Positions 16,187 to 24,838 of a stretch of 64,000 nucleotides of DNA are shown one piece after another (position 1 is the first letter of the stretch; each line of letters begins with the position of its first letter). Both the position numbers and the translations under genes were made by a program. The notes beneath the pieces are model-generated. The model was not told where the DNA came from, ran no database searches, and saw only the letters and a program-made list of their open reading frames with translations. Location: the NCBI GenBank assembly GCA_965227535.1, contig OZ245761.1, positions 1,116,001 to 1,180,000 on the forward strand, given 5' to 3'. Source of the DNA: SZUA-430 sp965227535 (lineage in GTDB: Bacteria > Pseudomonadota > Alphaproteobacteria > Micropepsales > Micropepsaceae).

Positions 16187-16924
16187 GTGCTTCTATCCTT
16201 CGACCACATCGCGAAGCGCTTCCCCAGCGGCGTCGAAGCGCTCCGCGACGCAACCTTCACCGTCAACGAAGGCGACTTCGTCTCGATCGTAGGCCCGTCG
16301 GGTTGCGGCAAGAGCACCGCGCTCCGCCTCATCGCAGACCTGACAAAACCCAGCACCGGCGCGATCAAATGGTCCGGCAAACCACCAACGCTCGGCTTCG
16401 TCTTCCAAGATGCAGCCCTCATGCCGTGGTCCACCGTCGAAGCCAACGTACGCCTCCCGCTCGACCTCACGCACACGGACAAGACAACGGCCGCCGCGCG
16501 CGTTGCCGAAGCGCTCGACCTCGTCGGCCTCGAAGCCTTCGCCAAATCCTACCCGCGCGAACTATCCGGCGGCATGAAGATGCGCGTGTCGCTCGCCCGC
16601 GCGCTCGCCGCCAAACCGTCGCTGCTGCTGATGGACGAACCCTTCGCCGCGCTCGATGAACTGACGCGCGAACGCCTGAACGACGAACTGCGCGACCTCT
16701 GGGCGAAGAAGAACCTGACGGTCATCTTCGTCACCCACTCGATCTACGAGAGCGTCTACCTCTCGTCCCGCATCCTGGTCATGAGCCCCCGCCCCGGCCA
16801 CGTCGTCGCCGACATCGCCATGCCCGACCCCACGACACGCGACCCCGACTTCCGCATCAGCCCGCTCTACGGCGAACGCTGCCGCGCCGTCCGCGCGGCG
16901 CTGCAGAAAGGCGGCGCGCTGTGA
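16187..16924 (+). CDS. ABC transporter ATP-binding protein (nitrate/sulfonate/taurine class)
   Basis: A 245-residue ATPase. Walker A GPSGCGKST, Q loop FVFQDAALMPW, signature LSGGMKMRVSLARAL, Walker B LLLMDEPFAALD and the switch His in VTHSIYESVYLS are all present. It energises the importer formed with the preceding binding protein and the following permease. Start is GTG at 16187, three bases after the previous stop; its end overlaps the GTGA of the permease gene. Confidence 0.92.
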   Translation: MLLSFDHIAKRFPSGVEALRDATFTVNEGDFVSIVGPSGCGKSTALRLIADLTKPSTGAIKWSGKPPTLGFVFQDAALMPWSTVEANVRLPLDLTHTDKTTAAARVAEALDLVGLEAFAKSYPRELSGGMKMRVSLARALAAKPSLLLMDEPFAALDELTRERLNDELRDLWAKKNLTVIFVTHSIYESVYLSSRILVMSPRPGHVVADIAMPDPTTRDPDFRISPLYGERCRAVRAALQKGGAL

Positions 16925-17709
16925 TCCAGGAACGCATCCTCGCCTACACGCTCCCCGCACTCGTCGCCGTCGCGGTCATCGGCATTTGGGAATGGGCGGT
17001 CGTCGCTCTCCAGATTTCGCCGTTCGTCTTGCCGGCGCCCTCAGCGATCGTCGACGCCGCCGTCGCGAATTGGCAATCGCTGATGGACTCCGCCTGGGTG
17101 ACGCTGCGCATCACCATCGCCGCCTTCATCCTCGCGCTCATCCTCGGCGTCGGCATGGCGATCATCTTCGCCCAAAGCCGTACCATCGAACGCGCGCTCT
17201 TCCCCTACGCCGTCACGCTGCAAGTCACGCCGATCGTCGCCATCGCGCCGTTGATCCTGATCTGGGTCGGCCTCGACAACGCCGAGCGCGCGGTGCTGAT
17301 CCTCGCCACCATCGTCGCCTTCTTCCCGATCCTCGCGAACACGACGCTGGGCCTGCGCTCCGCCGACCGCCAACTCCACGAACTCTTCGACCTCTACCGC
17401 GCCACCCGCCTGCAACGCCTCATGCGCCTGCAATTCCCCGCAGCACTTCCCTACCTGCTGGCCGGCATGAAGATCGCCGGCGGCCTCGCCCTCATTGGCA
17501 CCGTCGTCGCCGAATTTGCCGCCGGGTCGGGCACCTCCACCGGCCTCGCCTGGCGCATCATCGAAGCCGGCAATCGCCTGGAAATCGCCAAAGTCTTCGC
17601 CGCGCTAGCGCTTCTGTCGGCCATAGGCATTGCGATCTACGGCCTGCTCTCCGTGCTGGAATGGCAGGCGCTCAGGCGCTGGCATGAGAGCGCCCGACCC
17701 AAAGAATAA
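16921..17709 (+). CDS. ABC transporter permease (binding-protein-dependent, BPD type)
   Basis: A 262-residue inner-membrane protein with about six helices and the EAA-type loop that contacts the ATPase: LFDLYRATRLQRLMRLQFPA followed by ALPYLLAGMKIAGG. Start is GTG at 16921 overlapping the stop of the ATPase gene. The three genes form a complete ABC importer of the ThiXYZ/SsuCBA class. The substrate is not determined by sequence. Confidence 0.9.
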   Translation: MIQERILAYTLPALVAVAVIGIWEWAVVALQISPFVLPAPSAIVDAAVANWQSLMDSAWVTLRITIAAFILALILGVGMAIIFAQSRTIERALFPYAVTLQVTPIVAIAPLILIWVGLDNAERAVLILATIVAFFPILANTTLGLRSADRQLHELFDLYRATRLQRLMRLQFPAALPYLLAGMKIAGGLALIGTVVAEFAAGSGTSTGLAWRIIEAGNRLEIAKVFAALALLSAIGIAIYGLLSVLEWQALRRWHESARPKE

Positions 17710-17748
17710 CAGTCATAGTCTGTAATTTAAGATATTTCACGTAGAAAC

Positions 17749-17777
17749 TTGACATAATACGTCCCTCTCCCCATCCT
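17749..17777 (+). promoter_or_regulatory. Possible promoter of sulfite reductase operon
   Basis: TTGACA at 17749-17754 and a poor -10 match CATCCT 17 bp later, within a 60-bp A/T-rich patch that stands out from the surrounding GC-rich DNA. The -35 is perfect but the -10 is weak, so an activator may be needed. Confidence 0.3.
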
Positions 17778-17799
17778 AGGCGGAGATAGGACGCACGAA

Positions 17800-18090
17800 A
17801 TGCCCCAGGTTTTGACCGCAAATCGGCTGAACGACGGTGAGGTTGTGTACCTCGCCGCGGACGGCGCATGGGTCGAACGGATCGCGGGCGCGCAGGTGTA
17901 CGCGACCAAACCTGAGGGCGAGGCCGCGCTCGCCATCGGCGTCGAGGCCGAACGCAATCAGCTCATCGTCCACGCCTATCTCTTCGACGTCACCCCGGCC
18001 GACGCGACCAAGCCCGTGAAGATGCGCGAGATCATCCGCGCCGCCGGCCCCACCGTCCGCCGCGACCTAGGCAAACAGGCCGCCATCTAA
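17800..18090 (+). CDS. DUF2849 protein
   Basis: A 96-residue protein matching the DUF2849 pattern: MPQVLTANRLNDGEVVYLA, an YATKPEGEAALAIG segment and a basic C-terminus (IRAAGPTVRRDLGKQ). Members sit in front of sulfite reductase in many alphaproteobacteria and are thought to assist sulfate assimilation, but their biochemistry is unknown. The stop TAA shares its last base with the ATG of cysI (TAATG), so the genes are coupled. Confidence 0.85.
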   Translation: MPQVLTANRLNDGEVVYLAADGAWVERIAGAQVYATKPEGEAALAIGVEAERNQLIVHAYLFDVTPADATKPVKMREIIRAAGPTVRRDLGKQAAI

Positions 18091-19748
18091 TGTACCGCTA
18101 CGACGAATTCGATCAGAAGATCGTGGACGAACGCGTCACGCAGTTTCGTGGCCAAGTCGCGCGCCGCCTCTCGGGCGAACTCACCGAAGACCAGTTCAAA
18201 CCGCTGCGCCTGATGAACGGCCTCTACCTTCAGCTTCACGCCTACATGCTGCGCGTCGCCATTCCGTACGGCACGCTGTCGTCGCGTCAGCTGCGCATGC
18301 TGGCCCACATCGCGCGCAAATACGACAAGGACTACGCGCATTTCACGACGCGCCAGAACCTCCAGTACAATTGGCCGAAGCTCGCCGACGTGCCCGACAT
18401 CCTGGCCGACCTCGCGACGGTCGAGATGCACGCCATCCAAACCAGCGGCAACTGCATCCGCAACGTGACGTCCGACCACTTCGCCGGCGCCGCCGCCGAT
18501 GAAGTCGACGACCCGCGCATCTGGTCCGAGATCATCCGCCAGTGGTCGACCTTCCATCCGGAATTCTCGTACCTGCCGCGCAAGTTCAAGATAGCAGTCA
18601 CCGCCGCGCCGAAAGACCGCGCGGCAATCAAAGTCCACGACATCGGCATCATCATCCGCCGCGACGCGTCGAACACCCTGAAGTTCGACGTCTATGTCGG
18701 CGGCGGCCAAGGCCGCACACCCTATGTCGGCCACCTGATCGGCGAAGGCATCGCGGCAGGCGACTTGCTCGCCTATCTCGAAGCGACGATGCGCGTCTAC
18801 AATCAGCACGGCCGCCGCGACAACATCTACAAAGCGCGCATCAAGATCCTCGTGCACCAAATCGGCGTCGAAGAAATGCGCCGCCAAGTCGCCATTGAGT
18901 TCGCCGAGATCAAAACGCAAGGCGCGTTGGCCCTGCCGCAAGCCGAAATCGACCGCATCAAAACCTACTTCGCCGACCCTGCGTTCGACGTCCTGCACGA
19001 CGAAACCGCCCTGCTGGCCGCGCAAAAGAAACAAAGCAAAGCCTTCGCCGCCTGGCACGACATCAACGTCGCGCAGCACAAGGCGTCCGGCTACGCGATC
19101 GTCACGATTTCGCTCAAACCCATCGGCGGCATCCCCGGTGACGCCAGCGCCGACCAGATGGACCTGGTCGCGAACCTCGCCGAACGTCTCAGCTTCGACG
19201 AAATCCGCGTCAGCCACGAACAGAACCTGGTCCTCGCCCACGTCCGCCAACGCGATCTCTTCGACCTCTGGCAACAACTCGACAAAGCCGGCCTCGCGAC
19301 CGCGAACTACGGCCTCATCACCGACATCATCGCCTGCCCCGGCCTCGACTATTGCGACCTCGCCAACGCACGCTCGATCAACATCGCGCAAGCCGTGTCG
19401 AAGCGCTTCGCCGACCTCGACCGCCAACGCGACATCGGCGAACTGAAGATGAAAATCTCGGGCTGCATCAACGCTTGCGGCCACCACCACGTCGGCAACA
19501 TCGGCATCCTCGGCGTCGATAAGAAGGGCGTCGAGTACTACCAAATCACCCTCGGCGGCTCCGGCGACGAAACCACGTCGATCGGCGAAATCTTAGGCCC
19601 CGCGTTCGGCGAAGCCGAAGTCCCCGACGCCATCGAAAAACTCGTCGACACCTATTTGGGCCTGCGCCAATCCGGCGAACGCTTCCTGGACACCTACCGC
19701 CGCGTCGGCATTCAGCCCTTCCGCGAGAAACTCTATGCCGCTCATTAA
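18090..19748 (+). CDS. cysI: Sulfite reductase, siroheme/Fe4S4 hemoprotein
   Basis: A 552-residue enzyme with the nitrite/sulfite reductase architecture: two ferredoxin-like halves and Fe4S4-siroheme ligands Cys416 and Cys422 (ACPGLDYCDLANARS) plus Cys459 and Cys463 (SGCINACGHHHVGN). It reduces sulfite to sulfide for cysteine synthesis in the cytoplasm. The DUF2849 gene upstream and DUF934 gene downstream are the usual partners for the assimilatory sulfite form, which favours sulfite over nitrite as substrate. The 3' end overlaps the DUF934 gene by 14 bases. No cysH or cysG in the window. Confidence 0.9.
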   Translation: MYRYDEFDQKIVDERVTQFRGQVARRLSGELTEDQFKPLRLMNGLYLQLHAYMLRVAIPYGTLSSRQLRMLAHIARKYDKDYAHFTTRQNLQYNWPKLADVPDILADLATVEMHAIQTSGNCIRNVTSDHFAGAAADEVDDPRIWSEIIRQWSTFHPEFSYLPRKFKIAVTAAPKDRAAIKVHDIGIIIRRDASNTLKFDVYVGGGQGRTPYVGHLIGEGIAAGDLLAYLEATMRVYNQHGRRDNIYKARIKILVHQIGVEEMRRQVAIEFAEIKTQGALALPQAEIDRIKTYFADPAFDVLHDETALLAAQKKQSKAFAAWHDINVAQHKASGYAIVTISLKPIGGIPGDASADQMDLVANLAERLSFDEIRVSHEQNLVLAHVRQRDLFDLWQQLDKAGLATANYGLITDIIACPGLDYCDLANARSINIAQAVSKRFADLDRQRDIGELKMKISGCINACGHHHVGNIGILGVDKKGVEYYQITLGGSGDETTSIGEILGPAFGEAEVPDAIEKLVDTYLGLRQSGERFLDTYRRVGIQPFREKLYAAH

Positions 19749-20241
19749 AGGCAACGCCTTCGTCGAGAACACCTTCGCACACGTCGCCGACGGCGAGGCG
19801 CTGCCCGATGGCGCGATAGTCGTGTCCCTGAAACGCTGGCAAGCCGAACGCGAAACCCTCGCCGCGCGCAACGCTCCGCTCGGCATACGCTTAAGCTCGG
19901 ACCAATCGCCGGAAACTCTCGGCGCGGACGTGTCTCACTTCGCTCTGATCGAACTCGAATTCCCGAAATTCCGCGACGGCCGCGGCTATTCCTACGCCCG
20001 CATCTTGCGTCAACGCCAAAACTTCACCGGCGAGATCCGCGCCGTCGGCGACGTCCTGCGCGACCAGTGGCTCTTCATGAGCCGCTGCGGTATCGATGCT
20101 TTCGAAGTCCGCCCCGGCACACGCCTGGAAGATTTCCGCGAAGCGCTTGCCGAACAAACCGTCTTCTACCAACCGGCAAGCGACCGCATCCGCACCGTCC
20201 TCGACCTGCGCCACACCCGCACCCGCGCCGCCGCGGAATAA
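19735..20241 (+). CDS. DUF934 protein of sulfate assimilation
   Basis: A 168-residue protein with the DUF934 pattern: central FALIELEFPKFRDGRGYSYA and QRQNFTGEIRAVGDVLRDQW, then GIDAFEVRPGTRLEDF. Members are encoded with cysI and cysH in many proteobacteria and are required for, or associated with, sulfate reduction; the exact reaction is unknown. Its start lies within the last codons of cysI. It ends two bases from the convergent kinase gene. Confidence 0.87.
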   Translation: MPLIKGNAFVENTFAHVADGEALPDGAIVVSLKRWQAERETLAARNAPLGIRLSSDQSPETLGADVSHFALIELEFPKFRDGRGYSYARILRQRQNFTGEIRAVGDVLRDQWLFMSRCGIDAFEVRPGTRLEDFREALAEQTVFYQPASDRIRTVLDLRHTRTRAAAE

Positions 20242-20242
20242 C

Positions 20243-21271
20243 CTACGCCGCAATCGCCGCGTCCTCACCGCGCCGCATCGATCGCTCTGCCGGGAAATGC
20301 AGCGACACGCTCGTCCCTCGGCCGGCCTCACTGTCGAGGTCGAGCGTGCCGCCGTGCAGTTTGATCAGAGCTTGTACAATGGGCAGCCCCAGGCCCGTGC
20401 CGTCGTGCTTGCGCACCTCCGCACTATCGACTTGTGAATAGACGGCGAGCGCCTTCGGGATATCCGCTTGCGCGATCCCGATGCCGCTATCGCGCACGCT
20501 GAGCGTAATGCCGCCGTCCGCGCGCGCCACCGCCGTCGCCGCGATCGCTCCACCGCGCGGCGTAAATTTCACCGCGTTGGACAACAGATTGAGCATCATC
20601 TGCAACGTCGCCCGCTTGTCGGCGAACAGCGCCGGCAAATCGTCTTCGACGAGAATGGTCAGTTCGTGTTTCGCATCGCCGCGCGAGAGTTTACGCGCTT
20701 CGTCGATGAGACTATCGATGTCGAACGCCTCGCAACTCAGCTCCATCTTGCCCGCCTCGATCTTCGACAGATCGAGAATCTCGCGGATCAGCGACAAGAG
20801 GTGCGAGCCGCTGTTGTGGATGTGACCCGCATAGTCGAGATAGCGCGGATCGCCGGCCGGCCCATAAATCTGGTGCTGGATCATCTCCGAGAACCCGAGG
20901 ATCGCGTTCAGCGGCGTGCGCAACTCATGGCTCATATTGGCAAGGAACCGCGACTTCGCGGCGTTCGCCTCCACCGCTTCGGCACGCGCATTCTCGAGTT
21001 CGACGACCTTCTCGGACAGCCGCTGCGTCCGCTCGGTGACGAGCAGTTCGAGGTCGATATTCGCTTTCTGCAGCTGGACGGCCGTCTGCTCCGCACGCTC
21101 ATAGCTTGTGTAGATGTGCGCGACCATCATGCCCGTTACACACGAGCAAAAGACGAGCACGCCAACCACGATCGCGCTGCCTTGCGGCAGCACGTCCGAT
21201 CCATGGATCACCGACACCAAGCCCAGCACGCAGAGGATCAGCACGCCGGCCAACGTCACGCCAAGACGCAT
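20243..21271 (-). CDS. Sensor histidine kinase (PleC/DivJ-like)
   Basis: A 342-residue membrane kinase: two TM helices (about 4-22 and 32-54), a long coiled coil (55-105), HisKA with His115 in FLANMSHELRTPLNAILG, then an HATPase with N box LLSNAVKFTPRGG, G1 VRDSGIGI and G2 KHDGTGLGLPIV. The sequence around the phospho-His is of the PleC/DivJ class that feeds DivK-type cell-cycle signalling in alphaproteobacteria, but the family also includes many other kinases. No response regulator lies beside it. Start placed at 21271 because it begins just before TM1; the frame is open to 21334. Confidence 0.85.
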   Translation of the reverse strand: MRLGVTLAGVLILCVLGLVSVIHGSDVLPQGSAIVVGVLVFCSCVTGMMVAHIYTSYERAEQTAVQLQKANIDLELLVTERTQRLSEKVVELENARAEAVEANAAKSRFLANMSHELRTPLNAILGFSEMIQHQIYGPAGDPRYLDYAGHIHNSGSHLLSLIREILDLSKIEAGKMELSCEAFDIDSLIDEARKLSRGDAKHELTILVEDDLPALFADKRATLQMMLNLLSNAVKFTPRGGAIAATAVARADGGITLSVRDSGIGIAQADIPKALAVYSQVDSAEVRKHDGTGLGLPIVQALIKLHGGTLDLDSEAGRGTSVSLHFPAERSMRRGEDAAIAA

Positions 21272-21541
21272 CAGGAGCCTCACAATGTTAAGCCCCCGCG
21301 AAGTTACCGGCTGCACAACGCAAGCAACCGGCAACCGCCCCGTGTGACGGACGCTACAACCCGAGTCTCACCACGGCGTGAACGGTCCCGCTCCAATTTG
21401 TTTCAAAGGCATGACAGTTCGCCGTGCGCCAAGCCCCGGGATAATCCGCCGGTGGCGCTTGATTGACCTTGGGACTGCGATCCACTATCCCCGCGCTTCT
21501 TCCGCGAAAAGCATGCGGCCCGCGGCGCGAGAGAGAACGAC

Positions 21542-22756
21542 ATGTCCATCTCTGCCCACGCAGTGCCGGCCCGATCCGCGGAAGGAATGCCCCGCTTCTC
21601 ATCCGTGGCGGAACTCATCGACAAGCAACGTCCCTCGCTTCCCGTCTACGCGCTGTTTCCGCCCGCGTTCAAAGCGGCGGCGAAGGCCTTTTTGGACGGG
21701 TTTCCCGGCGAAACGATGTACGCCGTCAAAGCGAACCACGCGGTCCACGTCGTCGATCACGTGCACGGCGCCGGCATCCGCCACTTCGACGTCGCCTCGC
21801 TCGCCGAGGTAAAGCTTGCGCGCGAACGCTACCCGGACGCCGGCGCGCATTTTATGGCGCCCGTGCGCATCCGCGGCGCAGCCGGCGAGGCGCACAACAA
21901 ATACGGCGTGCGCGATTTCGCCTTGGACAGCGAAGATGAACTGAACACGATCCTGCGCGAAACCGGCGGCGACACGGACAAGGCGATCGCAGCATCTCTG
22001 ACGCTTTTCGTGCGCCTCTATGTCCCCGCCGACGGCGCGCTGCTGGAACTGTCGAGCAAGTTCGGCATCGGCACCACAGCCGCCGCTCAACTACTCAGGA
22101 AGATCGTGCAAGCCGGTGCAAAACCCGCGCTCACATTTCACGTCGGCTCCCAATGCCTCCACCCGCGGTCGTACAAAACCGCCCTCGCCCGATGCGCCGA
22201 AGTCCTGCAGCAAGCGCGCGTGGAGCTTGAGGCCATAGACGTCGGCGGCGGCTTTCCGGGATACTACCTGAACGTCACCGTCCCGCCGTTGAGCGAATTC
22301 TTCGATGCCATCCGCGAAGGTCTGGCCGAACTCAATTTGCCAAAGCGCGCGCCAGTCTATTGCGAGCCCGGCCGAGCGCTCGTCGCGGATGGAGTGTCGG
22401 TCGTGACCCGCGTGTCGCTGCGCCGCGACTACACCGTCTTCATCAACGACGGCATCTACGGCAGCCTCAACGAATACGCATTACAGAACTGGCCGGTCCG
22501 TTATCCGCTGCGCGTTTACGGCGAAGGCCCCGGCGGCAAGATCATCGAGAAGACGGGCCGCGTCGCGCCGTTCAAGGCATTCGGTCCGACCTGCGACACG
22601 CTCGATGTGCTGCACTACCCGATCGACCTGCCGGAAACGATAGGTGCCGGCGATTGGATCGAGTTTCAGAAGTTGGGCGCCTACTCCTGCGCGCTCAGAA
22701 CCGCCTTTAACGGCTTCTACCCTGACGCTTTTGTCGAAATCGTTGAAGCGCGTTAG
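21542..22756 (+). CDS. Ornithine/diaminopimelate decarboxylase family enzyme (fold type III, PLP)
   Basis: A 404-residue enzyme. PLP Lys63 in ETMYAVKANH, the phosphate-binding GGGFPG (235-240), the CEPGRALVADG loop and the active-site Cys351 in AFGPTCDTLDVLHYP identify the ornithine decarboxylase-type branch of the alanine racemase-fold decarboxylases. It likely makes putrescine from ornithine, the first step of polyamine synthesis, in the cytoplasm. Diaminopimelate or lysine decarboxylation cannot be excluded from sequence alone. It is flanked by a kinase gene and a DUF2336 gene, so no polyamine operon is evident. Confidence 0.85.
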   Translation: MSISAHAVPARSAEGMPRFSSVAELIDKQRPSLPVYALFPPAFKAAAKAFLDGFPGETMYAVKANHAVHVVDHVHGAGIRHFDVASLAEVKLARERYPDAGAHFMAPVRIRGAAGEAHNKYGVRDFALDSEDELNTILRETGGDTDKAIAASLTLFVRLYVPADGALLELSSKFGIGTTAAAQLLRKIVQAGAKPALTFHVGSQCLHPRSYKTALARCAEVLQQARVELEAIDVGGGFPGYYLNVTVPPLSEFFDAIREGLAELNLPKRAPVYCEPGRALVADGVSVVTRVSLRRDYTVFINDGIYGSLNEYALQNWPVRYPLRVYGEGPGGKIIEKTGRVAPFKAFGPTCDTLDVLHYPIDLPETIGAGDWIEFQKLGAYSCALRTAFNGFYPDAFVEIVEAR

Positions 22757-22829
22757 CCATAGTTCCTGACCGAAAATTTACCCGCCAAACCACATCATGC
22801 CCGGCACAAAATTGGGCGTCGGCGGGGTC

Positions 22830-23942
22830 ATGTCGCAAGAAGTCTCTCACCTCCAAGACTTGATCGACCTCGCCAAAGAGCCGTCGAGCGACAAGCGCCG
22901 CGAGCTCATGCGCAAGCTGACCGACGTCTTCCTGGACGCAGCGCCCGACTATTCCGATACCGAGCGCGACCACTTCGGCGCCATCCTGGGCCGCGTCGCG
23001 ACCGACATGGACGCCGCCGTCCGCCGCCAACTCGCCAAGCAATTCGCCAACGTGCCCTCGGCGCCGCATAATCTGATCCAGCGTCTCGCCGCCGACGAAG
23101 AATTCAGCGTCGCCAAAGACGTCCTGCTGAAAAGCACCGTCCTGCGCGACGACGACCTCATCGCGATCGCGCGCCACTCCGCGCAAGACAGGCTCGAAGC
23201 CATCGCCGGCCGCCACACCGTCTCGGAAGCCGTCTCGGAAGCGATCGTCGAACACGGCGACGATCAGGTCGTCGTGAAGTTGGTCTCGAACAATGCCGCC
23301 AAACTGTCACGGTCCACGATTCGCCGCGTGGTCGAACGCAGTGAAACGAGCGAAGCCCTGCAAGCGCCACTCGTTATGCGCGCCGACATTCCGCCGGATA
23401 TGTTGCAGGACATGTTCTCATTCGTCTCATCGGAGCTGCGCACCAAGATCACGCAGCAGCTCGACAACCTACCGCCGGCGGTGATCGAAAAAGCCTTCGC
23501 CGACGCCGCCAAGGACTTCGCCGGCGAAGTCCGTCAGGTCAAAGACGCCGACCGCAAGGCGATGGTCTACGTCGCCGAAATGGCGCACCGCAAATTGCTC
23601 AACGAAGCTCTGCTGCATCAATTGCTGCGCAACAAGCAGGTGACGGAATTCATTCACGCCTTCGCCCGCCTGGCCGAGATTGACGTGAAAACATCGGCCC
23701 GCATCGTCAACGCCTGCAACACCGAAGGCGTCGCCGTCGTCTGCCGCGCCATGCGCTTCGACCGCTCGACCTTCGCCGCCATCGCCTTCTTCCTGGAAGA
23801 ACGCTCCAAGGCCGGCCAAAAGGGCGCGCACAACATTCTCGACCTCTATGACAAGGTCACACCCGAAGCGGCGCAGCGCGTCATGCGTTTCTGGCGCGTG
23901 CGTAAGGAAGCGACCGAAACGCCGATCGCGAAGGCCAGCTGA
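22830..23942 (+). CDS. DUF2336 protein
   Basis: A 370-residue soluble all-helical protein of the DUF2336 family, largely restricted to alphaproteobacteria. Typical blocks: DKRRELMRKLTDVFL, a leucine/alanine-rich HEAT-like middle (VEHGDDQVVVKLVSNNAAKL), and IDVKTSARIVNACNTEGVAV. It has no enzymatic motif; family members have been linked to cell-envelope or c-di-GMP-related regulation in some species, but this is not shown here. Start at 22830 chosen over the 22797 ATG because GGCGGGG precedes it and the conserved part begins directly after. Ends two bases from the convergent SDR gene. Confidence 0.85.
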   Translation: MSQEVSHLQDLIDLAKEPSSDKRRELMRKLTDVFLDAAPDYSDTERDHFGAILGRVATDMDAAVRRQLAKQFANVPSAPHNLIQRLAADEEFSVAKDVLLKSTVLRDDDLIAIARHSAQDRLEAIAGRHTVSEAVSEAIVEHGDDQVVVKLVSNNAAKLSRSTIRRVVERSETSEALQAPLVMRADIPPDMLQDMFSFVSSELRTKITQQLDNLPPAVIEKAFADAAKDFAGEVRQVKDADRKAMVYVAEMAHRKLLNEALLHQLLRNKQVTEFIHAFARLAEIDVKTSARIVNACNTEGVAVVCRAMRFDRSTFAAIAFFLEERSKAGQKGAHNILDLYDKVTPEAAQRVMRFWRVRKEATETPIAKAS

Positions 23943-23943
23943 A

Positions 23944-24795
23944 CTAGCGCGGCAGAAGTCCCAACCGCCGCGCGAACAACCGGTCGACCCAACGCCGCGG
24001 CAGCGTCCGCGGCACGATCCAATCGAACAGCAAACTCGGCGCCAGCGCATAGCGCACGCGCGGCCGCTTCACGGTCAACGCACGATAGACAATCTCTCCC
24101 ACGCGCTCGACAGGCAGCCCGTCGCGCGAGGCGCCGGCCATAAGGTCCGACAGCTTCGTCATGGCCGGACCGTAATCCGTCTGCGCGTAGGCCGATGTGT
24201 CCAACGCCTCAGCCTTGTCCCAAATGGGTGTTTTCACCGCGCCTGGCCCCACGATGACGACATCGATCCCGTAGAGGATCAACTCGCGCCGCAGACTCTC
24301 GGACAACCCTTCAAGCCCATGCTTAGCCGAACAATAGCCGCCAAGAAACGGCGACCCGATTTTTCCGCCCAGAGACGTGATGTTGACGATCCGCCCCGGC
24401 GCACCTTGCAGCGCGCGATCCGCACCCAACAGAGGCGCGAAATGCTGACTCACGGTGAACGCGCCGATCAGGTTCACTTCGATCTGCTTGCGGTAGTCGG
24501 CGAGCGGCTGATGCAACAACGGCCCTGGCGTCGCGATGCCCGCATTGTTAACCAGCCCCGTTAGCGTCCGCCCGCCGAGCGCGGTGCGCACGACATCCGC
24601 CCCCGCGCGAACGGCACTCTCATCGGTCACGTCGAACACAAGCGGCGTGAAGCGCTCAGGAAACTCACGGCTCAACCGCCAAGCGTCCGCAGCCTTCCGC
24701 ACGCTTCCAAAAACGTGAAAGCCTTTGCCCGTCAAAACCTTGACAGTCCCCCACCCGATCCCGGTGGACACACCTGTAACGACGACAGCGTTCAT
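23944..24795 (-). CDS. Short-chain dehydrogenase/reductase (classical type)
   Basis: A 283-residue SDR: NAD(P) motif TGVSTGIG (7-14), NNAG (83-86), Ser141 and the YxxxK pair Tyr154/Lys158 in GGYCSAKHG. The C-terminal extension (PRVRYALAPSLLFDW) resembles lipid-active SDRs. Catalyses reversible oxidation of an alcohol; substrate unknown. The ATG at 24795 follows GGAGGAG. The gene is convergent with the DUF2336 gene and 43 bp from the prfC gene, same direction. Confidence 0.85.
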   Translation of the reverse strand: MNAVVVTGVSTGIGWGTVKVLTGKGFHVFGSVRKAADAWRLSREFPERFTPLVFDVTDESAVRAGADVVRTALGGRTLTGLVNNAGIATPGPLLHQPLADYRKQIEVNLIGAFTVSQHFAPLLGADRALQGAPGRIVNITSLGGKIGSPFLGGYCSAKHGLEGLSESLRRELILYGIDVVIVGPGAVKTPIWDKAEALDTSAYAQTDYGPAMTKLSDLMAGASRDGLPVERVGEIVYRALTVKRPRVRYALAPSLLFDWIVPRTLPRRWVDRLFARRLGLLPR

Positions 24796-24838
24796 TGAAA
24801 CTCCTCCGTCGCTTATACGGAGAATGTCGGCAGTCCGA

